Shown: piece after piece, positions 10,018-17,656 of the stretch
How the letters are laid out: the number at the start of each line of letters is the position of its first letter
Numbering within the stretch: the first letter of the stretch is position 1
DNA from: CAVZOY01 sp963777095
GTDB taxonomy: Bacteria > Actinomycetota > Actinomycetes > Mycobacteriales > Geodermatophilaceae
Assembly: GCA_963777095.1 (NCBI GenBank)
Contig: CAVZOY010000002.1
Location: 434,001-498,000 of the forward strand
Direction of reading: 5' to 3'
DNA: 64,000 nucleotides
Program-made: the position numbers and the translations under genes
The notes under the pieces: generated by a model
Database searches by the model: none
What the model was told of the DNA's origin: nothing
What the model saw: only the letters and a program-made list of their open reading frames with translations

Positions 10018-10554
10018 CCCAGCACGGCCCGGAGCCGATCCCCGCGCGTAGGTGGTGACCGCGTACCGCGGACCGGACGACGAGGCGCTCCACCCCTCGA
10101 CAGGGACGCGGCGGACCGGCGACCACTCCGGGCCGATCGCGGGAGCCCACGTGTCGCCGTCGACGTCGAGGTCCACGTCGGTGACCACCAGCCGGTCGGC
10201 GTGCGGGAGAAAGGCGGTGTACACAGCACCACCGCCGATCACCCACAGCGGACCGGGCCGGTCGAGCACCTCGGCGACCGACGCGGCGCGCACGGCGCCG
10301 TCGGCCGACCAGTCGGCCTGCGTCGTCAGGACCACGTTCGCGCGGCCGGGCAGCGGGCGGAACCGCTCGGGCAGCGACTCCCAGGTGCGCCGTCCCATGA
10401 CGACCGTCGACCCGGTGGTCAGCTCGCGGAAGAGCGCGAGGTCCTCCGGCAGGTGCCACGGAAGCCGCCCGGCGACGCCGATGACCCCACCGCGCGCCTG
10501 CGCCCAGATGAGGTTGACGCTGCTGTGCACCCGTGAACTCGCGAGCTCGTTCAC
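10015..10554 (-). CDS. folA: Dihydrofolate reductase
   Basis: 179 residues from GTG 10554, or about 171 from a second GTG at 10530 that is closer to the family start. NADPH-dependent reduction of dihydrofolate to tetrahydrofolate, needed to recycle folate oxidised by ThyA. Motifs: NLIWAQARGGVIG, LPWHLPEDL (active-site acidic residue), VVMGRRTWESLP, VIGGGAVY. The GTG start overlaps the thyA stop by 4 bp (GTGA), a translational-coupling arrangement. Usual monofunctional DHFR length. Confidence 0.93.
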   Translation of the reverse strand: MNELASSRVHSSVNLIWAQARGGVIGVAGRLPWHLPEDLALFRELTTGSTVVMGRRTWESLPERFRPLPGRANVVLTTQADWSADGAVRAASVAEVLDRPGPLWVIGGGAVYTAFLPHADRLVVTDVDLDVDGDTWAPAIGPEWSPVRRVPVEGWSASSSGPRYAVTTYARGSAPGRAG

Positions 10555-11363
10555 ACCGCGACAGCGGCCCGGATCGCCGGGTGGTGCTGGTAGTCGCGGA
10601 GGGTGAAGTGCTCGTAGGTGTAGTCGAACAGCGACGGCGCCGGGGCGATGTCGAGCTGCGGAAAGGGCAGCACCTCGCGGGACAGCTGCTCGCGCACCTG
10701 ATCGACGTGGTTGCTGTAGACGTGGCAGTCGCCGCCCACCCAGATGAACTCACCGGGCAGCAGCCCGACCTGCTCGGCGACCATGCGGGTCAGCAGCGCG
10801 TAGCTGGCGATGTTGAACGGCACGCCGAGGAACATGTCGGCGCTGCGCTGGTAGAGCTGGCACGAGAGCCGGCCGTCGGCCACGTAGAACTGGAAGAACG
10901 CGTGGCACGGCGCCAGGGCCATCTCGGGCAGCGCCGCGACGTTCCACGCCGAGACGATCATCCGGCGCGAGTCCGGGTCGGTGCGCAGGGTCTCCAGCAG
11001 GTTCGACACCTGGTCGATCTGCTCGCCGGAGGGCGTCGGCCAGGAGCGCCACTGGACGCCGTAGACCGGCCCCAGGTCGCCGTCCGGGCCGGCCCACTCG
11101 TCCCAGATGGTGACGCCGTTGTCCCGCAACCAGCCCACGTTGCTGTCGCCGCGCAGGAACCACAGCAGCTCGACGGCGATGGACCGGAAGTGCACCCTCT
11201 TCGTCGTCACCAGCGGAAAGCGCTCGGACAGGTCGTAGCGCAGCCGCTCGCCGAAGGTGCTGACGGTGCCGGTGCCGGTGCGGTCCTCCTTCGGCGCCCC
11301 GGTCTCGAGCACGCGCCGGAGGAGGTCCTCGTACTGGCTGTCGATCGGTGCGGTGCCGTCCAC
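10551..11363 (-). CDS. thyA: Thymidylate synthase (folate-dependent, ThyA)
   Basis: About 270 residues from GTG 11363. Methylates dUMP to dTMP using methylene-tetrahydrofolate and releases dihydrofolate. Catalytic Cys153 in LAPCHAFFQFY; also GRFPLVTTK-like RFPLVTTKRV, ELLWFLRG, and C-terminal DYQHHPAI. The start is chosen because a TAGGCT -10 box lies 7 nt upstream (leaderless type) and the residues beyond it do not match the family. It is coupled to folA, which recycles its product. thyX lies just upstream on the same strand, so both unrelated thymidylate synthases are present. Confidence 0.94.
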   Translation of the reverse strand: MDGTAPIDSQYEDLLRRVLETGAPKEDRTGTGTVSTFGERLRYDLSERFPLVTTKRVHFRSIAVELLWFLRGDSNVGWLRDNGVTIWDEWAGPDGDLGPVYGVQWRSWPTPSGEQIDQVSNLLETLRTDPDSRRMIVSAWNVAALPEMALAPCHAFFQFYVADGRLSCQLYQRSADMFLGVPFNIASYALLTRMVAEQVGLLPGEFIWVGGDCHVYSNHVDQVREQLSREVLPFPQLDIAPAPSLFDYTYEHFTLRDYQHHPAIRAAVAV

Positions 11364-11376
11364 GAGGTCGAGCCTA
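11361..11376 (-). promoter_or_regulatory. -10 box and leaderless start of thyA
   Basis: TAGGCT (11371-11376, minus strand) followed after 7 nt by GTG; no Shine-Dalgarno. It lies between thyX and thyA. Confidence 0.45.
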
Positions 11377-11438
11377 CGAGCACCTACGACAGTTCCCGGA
11401 GGCCGCCGCCCCACCCGCCCCAGCCGCGGTCGAGCGCC

Positions 11439-12188
11439 TCAGCCGGCGTCCACGTACGGGCTGGCGGCCACCTCCGTGCCGTCGGCCAGCGGACTGATCC
11501 GGAAGTCGTCGAAGACGTTGCCCGCGAGCTGCTGGAGCTCGCGCAGGCAGGCCAGGGCCACCTCCCGGATCTCCGGGTCCGCGGACTCGCTGCCGCGCAT
11601 GCCGACGAAGTGCCGCCAGGCGCGGTAGTTGCCGGTGACGACCAGGTGCGTCTCCAGAGCACCGGGGAGCACCGCACGCGCCGCCTGCCGCGCCTGCTTG
11701 CGGCGCAGCGGGGCGTTCGGGGCGTCGGCGAAGCGGTCCTCGAGGCCCTCGAGCAGCTCGGAGTAGGCCGCCAGCGCCGTATCGGCCGCGGCGAGGAACC
11801 GCTCGTGCAGGACGGGATCGCCCGCAACGGCCGCGGGCTCGACGACGGTGGCGGGCTCGGTCACGTGCCGGGGCGAGAGCTGGCTGAACGACAGGTGCCG
11901 GTGCCGGACCAGCTCGGCGGCGACCGCGCGGGACAGGCCGGTCAGGTACACCGTCACCGAGCTGTGCTCGAGCAGCGCCAGGTGCCCGACCTGCAGGACG
12001 TGCTGGACGTAGCCGCGATTGGTCGCGGTGGCCGGGTTGGGCTTGTCCCACGCCTCGTAGCAGGCCCGCCCGGCGAACTCGACCAGCGCCTGCCCGCCGT
12101 CGGCGTCGGTCTCCCAGGGGACGTCGGGGGGCGGGCTGAACTCGGTCCGGCCGATGACCTGCACGCGGAGGGAGGCAGTCGCTGGCAC
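11439..12188 (-). CDS. thyX: Flavin-dependent thymidylate synthase ThyX
   Basis: 249 residues. FAD- and NADPH-dependent methylation of dUMP that yields tetrahydrofolate directly. It carries the family signature RHR-X7-S (RHRHLSFSQLS, residues 95-105). The start GTG 12188 follows a TAACCT -10 box by 7 nt. Head of the thyX-thyA-folA-dapA-rnj run. In Mycobacterium tuberculosis, as I recall, thyX-dapA-rnj and thyA-dfrA are two neighbouring blocks; here they form one. Divergent from the DUF1232 gene with only 41 bp between starts. Confidence 0.94.
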   Translation of the reverse strand: MPATASLRVQVIGRTEFSPPPDVPWETDADGGQALVEFAGRACYEAWDKPNPATATNRGYVQHVLQVGHLALLEHSSVTVYLTGLSRAVAAELVRHRHLSFSQLSPRHVTEPATVVEPAAVAGDPVLHERFLAAADTALAAYSELLEGLEDRFADAPNAPLRRKQARQAARAVLPGALETHLVVTGNYRAWRHFVGMRGSESADPEIREVALACLRELQQLAGNVFDDFRISPLADGTEVAASPYVDAG

Positions 12189-12229
12189 GGCGTCGAGGTT
12201 ACGGCCGGGTCCGCGGGCACACTGGGCCC
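12189..12229. promoter_or_regulatory. Back-to-back leaderless promoters thyX / DUF1232 gene
   Basis: The 41-bp divergent gap holds a TAACCT -10 box on the minus strand (12196-12201), 7 nt before the thyX GTG, and CACACT on the plus strand (12218-12223), 6 nt before the GTG at 12230. Neither gene has a Shine-Dalgarno sequence. The two RNA polymerase sites would overlap and probably compete. Confidence 0.45.
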
Positions 12230-12661
12230 GTGGACTGGTGGCGGGTGCTGCTCGGCGTGCTCGGCGGCCTCGTCCTGCTGGAGCTGGTCCTGCTGGCGGT
12301 GCTGTGGCGGGTGCGCCCCGACGGGATGACCACGACAGCGGCGCTGCGCCTGCTGCCCGACCTCGTCCGCCTCGTCCGCCGACTCGCCGCCGACCGGAGC
12401 CTGCCGCGGGGGGTTCGGATCCGGCTGTGGCTGCTCCTGGGGTACCTGCTCCTGCCGATCGACCTGGTTCCCGACTTCGTGCCCGTGCTCGGTTACGCCG
12501 ACGACGCCGTCGTCGTGGCGCTGGCCCTGCGCGCGGTGGTGCGCCGGGCCGGGGCCGACGCCCTGGAGCGGCACTGGCCCGGCGACCCGGCCGGGCTCGA
12601 GGTGGTCAGCCGGCTGGCCGGTCTGCCGCGAGCGGTACCGCCCGTCCGACCACCCGGCTGA
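12230..12661 (+). CDS. DUF1232 (YkvA-like) membrane protein
   Basis: 143 residues. An N-terminal transmembrane helix (about residues 5-26) is followed by a cytoplasmic linker and the DUF1232 core LLLPIDLVPDFVPVLGYAD (about 75-93), then a short tail. Function unknown; the family is small, membrane-associated and widespread. Apparently leaderless GTG start. Its last 56 bp overlap the end of the convergent YcaQ-like gene, which is unusual for genes in opposite orientation; both frames keep family-like residues up to the overlap. Confidence 0.85.
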   Translation: MDWWRVLLGVLGGLVLLELVLLAVLWRVRPDGMTTTAALRLLPDLVRLVRRLAADRSLPRGVRIRLWLLLGYLLLPIDLVPDFVPVLGYADDAVVVALALRAVVRRAGADALERHWPGDPAGLEVVSRLAGLPRAVPPVRPPG

Positions 12662-13847
12662 GGTCGGCGGCCAGGTCGCCGCGCTCGGCGACCGCGACGT
12701 CGTCCAGCTGCAGCCAGTCGGCCATGAGCCGCAGCTCGTCGGCCAGGGCGGAGGAGACGAGGGCCCGCTCGGCGCCCTCCTCGGCGTGCGCCGCCTGCAC
12801 CCGCAGCACGCCCGCCTGCCGGTCGGCCTTGAGGTCGACCCGGGCGACCAGCTGGTCGCCGAGCAGGAACGGCAGCACGTAGTACCCATGCACCCGCTTG
12901 GCCGCGGGCGTGTAGATCTCGATGCGGTACCGGAAGCCGAAGATGCGCTCGACCCGCGGCCGCTCCCACACCAGGGAGTCGAACGGGCTGACCAGGGCTC
13001 GTGCCCGCACGCGCCGCGGCCGCCGGGCGTCGGGGTCGAGCCAGCCGGGCGCGCCCCAGCCGGCCACCTCGACCGGCAGGAGCTCCCCGGCGTCCGCCAG
13101 TTCGGCGATCGCGGTGCGCGCCTGCTGCGGTCGCAGCCGGAAGTAGTCGCGCAGGTCGCGCTCGGTGGCCACGCCCAGGGCACGCGCGGCGGTGCGGACC
13201 AGCTCGCGGACGGCCTCGGGCTCGTCGGGCGTGGGCGCGTGCACGATCTCCGGCGGCAGGACCCGTTCGGTGAGGTCGTAGACCCGCTCGAAGGACGTCG
13301 TCCGGCCGCGGGCGCTGAGCGCGCCGCTGTAGAAGAGCCACTCGAGCGCCACCTTGCCGGCGTGCCAGTTCCACATGCTCCCGGGCCGGTCGGGGCGCGG
13401 CTCGGCCAGGTCGCTGGCCTTGAGCGGCCCGTCGGCGCGCACCCGGTCGAGCACCTCGGCCACGTAGTGCGGCCGCTCGCGCTGGATGCGGACCATCGAT
13501 CCCCACGCGTGCTCCTCGGCGGCGTGCATGCGCCAGCGCAGGTGCGGGTGCAGCCGCACGGGGAGGAACGACGCCTCGTGCGCCCAGTACTCGAACAGCG
13601 CACGGCGCCGTTCGCACAGGCCGTCGAGCAGCTCCCGTGGATAGGGCCCCAGCCGGCTGAAGGCCGGCACGTAGTGCGCCCGGCTGAGCACGTTGACCGA
13701 GTCGATCTGCAGCACCGCGAGCCGCTCGGCCAGGCGCCTGAGCTGCCGTGTGCCGACCGGCCCGGAGGGCCGCGGGTCGGCGAAGCCCTGCGCGGCCAGC
13801 GCGATCCGGCGCGCCAGGCCGGCCGGCAGCCGCTCGACGGACGTCAC
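12606..13847 (-). CDS. YcaQ-like winged-helix DNA glycosylase (crosslink repair)
   Basis: About 413 residues, winged-helix DNA-binding/DUF1006 family related to E. coli YcaQ, which unhooks interstrand DNA crosslinks. The catalytic QxD motif is seen in VLQIDSVNVL near residue 46, followed by FSRLGPYP and EYWAHEASFLP, which match the family closely. The start is set at GTG 13847 because a CAGGAT -10 box precedes it by 6 nt; an alternative GTG at 13862 would add five residues. Stand-alone gene. The activity is inferred from family resemblance. Confidence 0.85.
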   Translation of the reverse strand: MTSVERLPAGLARRIALAAQGFADPRPSGPVGTRQLRRLAERLAVLQIDSVNVLSRAHYVPAFSRLGPYPRELLDGLCERRRALFEYWAHEASFLPVRLHPHLRWRMHAAEEHAWGSMVRIQRERPHYVAEVLDRVRADGPLKASDLAEPRPDRPGSMWNWHAGKVALEWLFYSGALSARGRTTSFERVYDLTERVLPPEIVHAPTPDEPEAVRELVRTAARALGVATERDLRDYFRLRPQQARTAIAELADAGELLPVEVAGWGAPGWLDPDARRPRRVRARALVSPFDSLVWERPRVERIFGFRYRIEIYTPAAKRVHGYYVLPFLLGDQLVARVDLKADRQAGVLRVQAAHAEEGAERALVSSALADELRLMADWLQLDDVAVAERGDLAADLSRVVGRAVPLAADRPAG

Positions 13848-13859
13848 GGGCGCATCCTG
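13845..13859 (-). promoter_or_regulatory. -10 box and leaderless start of the ycaQ-like gene
   Basis: CAGGAT on the minus strand (13854-13859) followed after 6 nt by GTG. The same CAGGAT hexamer precedes the genes at 49467 and 57240. Confidence 0.4.
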
Positions 13860-13895
13860 CACCGGAGGTACGACGGTCCGCCCGGAGGTTCTCCG

Positions 13896-14891
13896 TCAGG
13901 CGGGTTCGGCGGGGACGGCGTCGGCCCGCGCCGGACGCCGCCGGCTGCGCGACTCCGCGGTGATCACCACGGCCACCGCGACGATGATGACCGCCCCGCC
14001 GACCAGCACGCTGGGCGTCAGCGGCTCGGCCAGGAAGAGCGCGCCCAGCGCGACCGCCACGGCGGGGTTCACGTACGCGTAGGTGGTGGCCAGCGACAGC
14101 GGTGCCCGGGCCAGGAGCCAGACGTAGGCGCTGTAGCCGGCGAGGCTGCCGACCAGGACGAGGTAGCCGAAGGCGATCCACGCGGCGGAGCCGACGGCAT
14201 CGAGGTCGAGCCGGGACCACTCACCGCCCAGCGAGCCGAGCAGCACCATCGCGGCGCCGCCGACGGCCATCTCCACCACCGTGGTGGCGAAGGGGTCGGC
14301 CGGCATCGGCCGCCGGGTCGCCAGCACCGTGCCGCAGGACCAGAGCAGCGACGACAGGCAGACCAGCAGCAGCGGCCCGAGCGCCGCCGCCCCGCGGATG
14401 CCCGGCAGGAGCAGGACGGCGACCCCCGCCATGCCGAGCAGGAGCCCGAGGACCGTGGCCGTCGACGGGCGGTCCCGCAGCAGCGCGCGCAGCACCACCA
14501 CCCACAGCGGCGTGCCGGCGATGAGCAGGGCGGCGAGGCCGGAGTCGACGTCCTGCTCCGCGATCGCGACCAGTCCGTTGCCGCCGACGAGGAGGAACAG
14601 GCCGCACAGCGCTGCGGTGACCAGCTGCGGCCGCGACATCCGGAAGGCCTCGCGGCCGCGGATCAACCGCACCGCGGCGGCGATCAGCGCTCCGGCGAGG
14701 AGGAACCGGACGCCCATCGCCAGCAGCGGTGGCAGGTCGGCGACGGTGTACCGGATTCCGAGGTAGGTCGAGCCCCAGACCAGGTAGACGGTGAGCAGGG
14801 CCACCACGACGCCGCCGGTGACGGGTCGCTCCGCGTCGGCCGGGACGACCGTGCCGGTGCGGGAGTCCGGCACGGAGGTCACACCGGCCAT
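13896..14891 (-). CDS. EamA/DMT-family transporter (YedA-like)
   Basis: About 331 residues with ten predicted transmembrane helices in two EamA repeats. The first repeat begins LLTVYLVWGSTYLGIRY (a family hallmark); the second contains YSAYVWLLAR and YAYVNPAVAVALG. Inner-membrane drug/metabolite exporter; substrate unknown. Start ATG 14891 is preferred over 14921 as closer to family length. Separated by about 60 bp from the divergent GNAT gene. Confidence 0.88.
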   Translation of the reverse strand: MAGVTSVPDSRTGTVVPADAERPVTGGVVVALLTVYLVWGSTYLGIRYTVADLPPLLAMGVRFLLAGALIAAAVRLIRGREAFRMSRPQLVTAALCGLFLLVGGNGLVAIAEQDVDSGLAALLIAGTPLWVVVLRALLRDRPSTATVLGLLLGMAGVAVLLLPGIRGAAALGPLLLVCLSSLLWSCGTVLATRRPMPADPFATTVVEMAVGGAAMVLLGSLGGEWSRLDLDAVGSAAWIAFGYLVLVGSLAGYSAYVWLLARAPLSLATTYAYVNPAVAVALGALFLAEPLTPSVLVGGAVIIVAVAVVITAESRSRRRPARADAVPAEPA

Positions 14892-14937
14892 TGGAGCAGT
14901 CCGGCCGACCCCTCCCCGCACCCGGACTCCGCCCGCC

Positions 14938-14952
14938 TAGTCTCGCGCCGTG
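14938..14952 (+). promoter_or_regulatory. -10 box and leaderless start of GNAT gene
   Basis: TAGTCT (14938-14943), 6-nt spacer, then GTG at 14950; no Shine-Dalgarno. Confidence 0.5.
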
Positions 14953-15549
14953 GAGTCCTCCCCCCCGTTCCCCCGGCTGACCGGGACGGCCGACGTCTCG
15001 GTCCGGCCGGCCCGGCCGGACGACGCCGCCGCGATCGCGCGGGTGCAGACGGTCGCCTGGCGCGCTGCCTACCGCGCGGTGCTCCCGCCGGCCGTCCTGG
15101 ACGAGTGGGACGAGTCGGCGGCCGCGGCGGCCTGGCGGGCGGCCGTCACCTCCCCGCCGACGCCGGCGCACGGGGTGCTGGTGGCGATCGAGCACGACGA
15201 GGTGGTCGGCTTCGCGGCCTACGGCCCGGCCGAGGCCTCGCCGGACGACCCGCCGTCCCCCGACGGCCCGGCGACGGAGGTCGCCCCCCTGCTGGTCGAG
15301 CCGCGCTGGGGCCGGCGCGGCCACGGCAGCCGGCTGCTCGCCGCCGTCAGCGACCTCGCGCTGGCGACGGGTGCCGGCCGACTGGTGACCTGGTTGCCCG
15401 AGGCCGACGACGTGTCCGCGCGCTTCCTCGAGTCGGCCGGCTGGGACCGCGACGGCTGGGCCCGCACGCTGGACACCGGCGGCGAGCCGCTGCGGGAGGT
15501 CCGCTGGCACGCCGTGCTGGACGACCCGACGGGGCAGGAGGACGCGTGA
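14950..15549 (+). CDS. GNAT-family N-acetyltransferase
   Basis: 199 residues. The GNAT core starts VRPARPDDAAAIARVQ (near residue 18). The acetyl-CoA-binding motif A is VEPRWGRRGHGSRLL (near 117-131, R-x-x-G-x-G/S pattern). Substrate unknown. Its TGA overlaps the GTG of the next gene, so the two form a coupled pair. Confidence 0.88.
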   Translation: MESSPPFPRLTGTADVSVRPARPDDAAAIARVQTVAWRAAYRAVLPPAVLDEWDESAAAAAWRAAVTSPPTPAHGVLVAIEHDEVVGFAAYGPAEASPDDPPSPDGPATEVAPLLVEPRWGRRGHGSRLLAAVSDLALATGAGRLVTWLPEADDVSARFLESAGWDRDGWARTLDTGGEPLREVRWHAVLDDPTGQEDA

Positions 15550-16211
15550 GCTTCACCGGCTTCCCCGACGAGGGGCTGGTCTTCTACGAGGGCCTGGAGG
15601 CCGACAACTCCAAGACCTACTGGACGCAGCACAAGGCCGACTACGAGGCGCACGTCCGCGCGCCGTTCCAGGCGCTGCTCGACGAGGTGGCTCCGGAGTT
15701 CGGCACGCCGAAGGTGTTCCGGCCCTACCGCGACGTCCGGTTCAGTGCCGACAAGACGCCGTACAAGAACCACCAGGGCGCCGTCGTCCGGCCCGAGGAG
15801 GGCGTCCTCGGCGCCTGGTACGTGCAGATCTCCGCCGAGGGGCTGATGGTCGGCGGCGGCGTGTGGCGGCTGGAGTCCGACCAGGTGGCCCGCTACCGGC
15901 GCGCGGTGGCCGACGGCGTGCAGGGCCCGCGACTGGTGGCCGAGGTGGAGCGGCTGACGGCGGCCGGATACGGGATCGGCGGCGATCGGCTGACCCGCCC
16001 CCCGAAGGGGTTCGAGGTCGACGACGAGGTCCGGGCCGACCTGCTGCTGCACAAGGCGCTGACCACCTCCCGGCGCTGGGACCCCGCCGACTGGCTGCAC
16101 GAGCGGGCGGCCCTCGACCGCGTCCGGACGGCGTGGCGCGACTTCGTGCCGCTCAATCGCTGGCTGGCCGACAACGTCGGCGTCACCACCAAGGAGATCC
16201 GCCGCCGCTGA
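15546..16211 (+). CDS. DUF2461 domain protein (TIGR02453 family)
   Basis: 221 residues starting at GTG 15546, which overlaps the stop of the GNAT gene by 4 bp (GTGA). Family landmarks: FPDEGLVFYEGLEADNSK near the N-terminus, YRDVRFSADKTPYK near residue 62, and a C-terminal LNRWLADNVG. Function unknown across the family. Ends in a perfect palindrome shared with the convergent MFS gene. Confidence 0.9.
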   Translation: MSFTGFPDEGLVFYEGLEADNSKTYWTQHKADYEAHVRAPFQALLDEVAPEFGTPKVFRPYRDVRFSADKTPYKNHQGAVVRPEEGVLGAWYVQISAEGLMVGGGVWRLESDQVARYRRAVADGVQGPRLVAEVERLTAAGYGIGGDRLTRPPKGFEVDDEVRADLLLHKALTTSRRWDPADWLHERAALDRVRTAWRDFVPLNRWLADNVGVTTKEIRRR

Positions 16212-16222
16212 CCCGCGGGTCA
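16209..16222. terminator. 14-bp palindrome holding both convergent stop codons
   Basis: TGACCCGCGGGTCA is a perfect palindrome. Its ends are the TGA stops of the DUF2461 gene (plus) and of the MFS gene (minus). It is the only sequence between the two genes, so any shared bidirectional terminator must include it; the stem alone is short. Confidence 0.35.
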
Positions 16223-17545
16223 ACTGCGCGTCGCCGCGCCCTCGACCGTCGCACGCGGATCGACCAGCGTGCCGTCGCGGTAGACGACCCGCCGCAGCCC
16301 CGGGGACCGCCACGCGATGAGGGCGGCACCGGCGACGCACGCGAGGCCGCCGGTGACGATGGAGACGCCGGCCGACGTCAGCGTCGCCTGGACGCCGGCG
16401 CGGGTGTCACCGAGCAGCGGACCGCCGGACACCACGGCCTTGTTCACCGAGGCGACGCGGCCGCGCAGGGCGTCGGGAGTGCTCACCGTGATCAGCGTGT
16501 TCCGCAGGGTCGCCGAGATCATGTCCGCGGCGCCGGAGAGGACGAGGCAGGCCAGCGACAGCGCGAGCCACTGCGACGTCCCGAACCCCACGATCGCCAG
16601 CCCGTAGACGGCGACCCAGATCATGATCACGCGGCCGATCCGCTGCACCCGCGCCATCCAGCCGGACGTGAGCGCGCCGAGGAGGGCGCCCGCACCGGGG
16701 GCCGAGTAGAGGAGACCCACCGTCGCGGCGTCGCCGCCGAGCACGTCGGTGCCGATCGCCGGGAAGAGCGCTCGGGGCAGCCCGAAGATCATCGCGCTCA
16801 GGTCCAGCAGGAAGATGGCTTTGATCATCGGCTGGGTGCCGACGTAGCCCAGTCCCTCGCGCAGTGACGACCAGCCCGCCTTGCGTCCGCCACCCTCGGG
16901 TCGCATGGACGGCAGGCGCTGCGTGGTGAGGGCACCGGCCAGGAAGGTGCCCGCGTAGATCCAGAAGACCGGCTCGAGGCCGAAGGCGGCGATGAGGACG
17001 CCCGTACCCGCGGGGACGAGCAGCTTGCCCAGGTTGCTGAGGATCTGCTGCAGGGCCAGCCCCGACGGCAGCAGGCTCAGCGGGACGACCTGCGGCAGTG
17101 CCGCGCGCCGGGCGGGCGCGTCGAAGCCCGAGGCGAAGGCCTGCAGCATGGCCAGCACGAAGATCGACCAGATACGGGGCGCCTCCAGTGACGCATTGAC
17201 CGCCAGGCCGGCGGCGATGACCAGCAGGGACAGCTGCGTGGCCATGAGGACCCGGCGCCGGTCGAACGCGTCGACCACGACGCCGCCGACGAGGGACCCC
17301 ACGATGAGCGGGGCAACCTGGGCGAGGCTGACCAGCCCGACGACGAGCGACGACCCGGTCAGCGCGTAGATCTGCAACGGGATCGCGACGAGCGGGATCT
17401 GGCGGCCGAGGGTTCCGAAGACGTCGCCCGCCCACAGCCACCGGAACGCCACGGACCGCCGCAGCGGCGTGAGGTCGACGGCCATCCCCCGGGCGCGGGA
17501 CAGGGCCCCGCGGCGGGCCGGTGGCGGCTCCGGGTCCGGCTCCAT
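16220..17545 (-). CDS. MFS transporter (EntS/MFS_3-like exporter)
   Basis: About 441 residues from ATG 17545, preceded by a GGGGGCGAG-type ribosome site; an upstream start at 17614 would add 23 low-complexity residues. Multiple transmembrane helices; FRWLWAGDVFGTLGRQIPL, then the A-motif-like VVDAFDRRRVLM, SGFDAPARRAALPQ and TPDALRGRVASVN are typical of the MFS_3/enterobactin-exporter group. Inner-membrane efflux; substrate unknown. Confidence 0.88.
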   Translation of the reverse strand: MEPDPEPPPARRGALSRARGMAVDLTPLRRSVAFRWLWAGDVFGTLGRQIPLVAIPLQIYALTGSSLVVGLVSLAQVAPLIVGSLVGGVVVDAFDRRRVLMATQLSLLVIAAGLAVNASLEAPRIWSIFVLAMLQAFASGFDAPARRAALPQVVPLSLLPSGLALQQILSNLGKLLVPAGTGVLIAAFGLEPVFWIYAGTFLAGALTTQRLPSMRPEGGGRKAGWSSLREGLGYVGTQPMIKAIFLLDLSAMIFGLPRALFPAIGTDVLGGDAATVGLLYSAPGAGALLGALTSGWMARVQRIGRVIMIWVAVYGLAIVGFGTSQWLALSLACLVLSGAADMISATLRNTLITVSTPDALRGRVASVNKAVVSGGPLLGDTRAGVQATLTSAGVSIVTGGLACVAGAALIAWRSPGLRRVVYRDGTLVDPRATVEGAATRS

Positions 17546-17656
17546 GCTCGCCCCCCGCGTCCGTCGCACCCTGTCGGCCGGCGAGGGGCCGGCACCGTCC
17601 CTTGCCGGGTGCAAACTATCGCGACCGACCGACGTGGTCCGCCGCGGCCGCCGACG

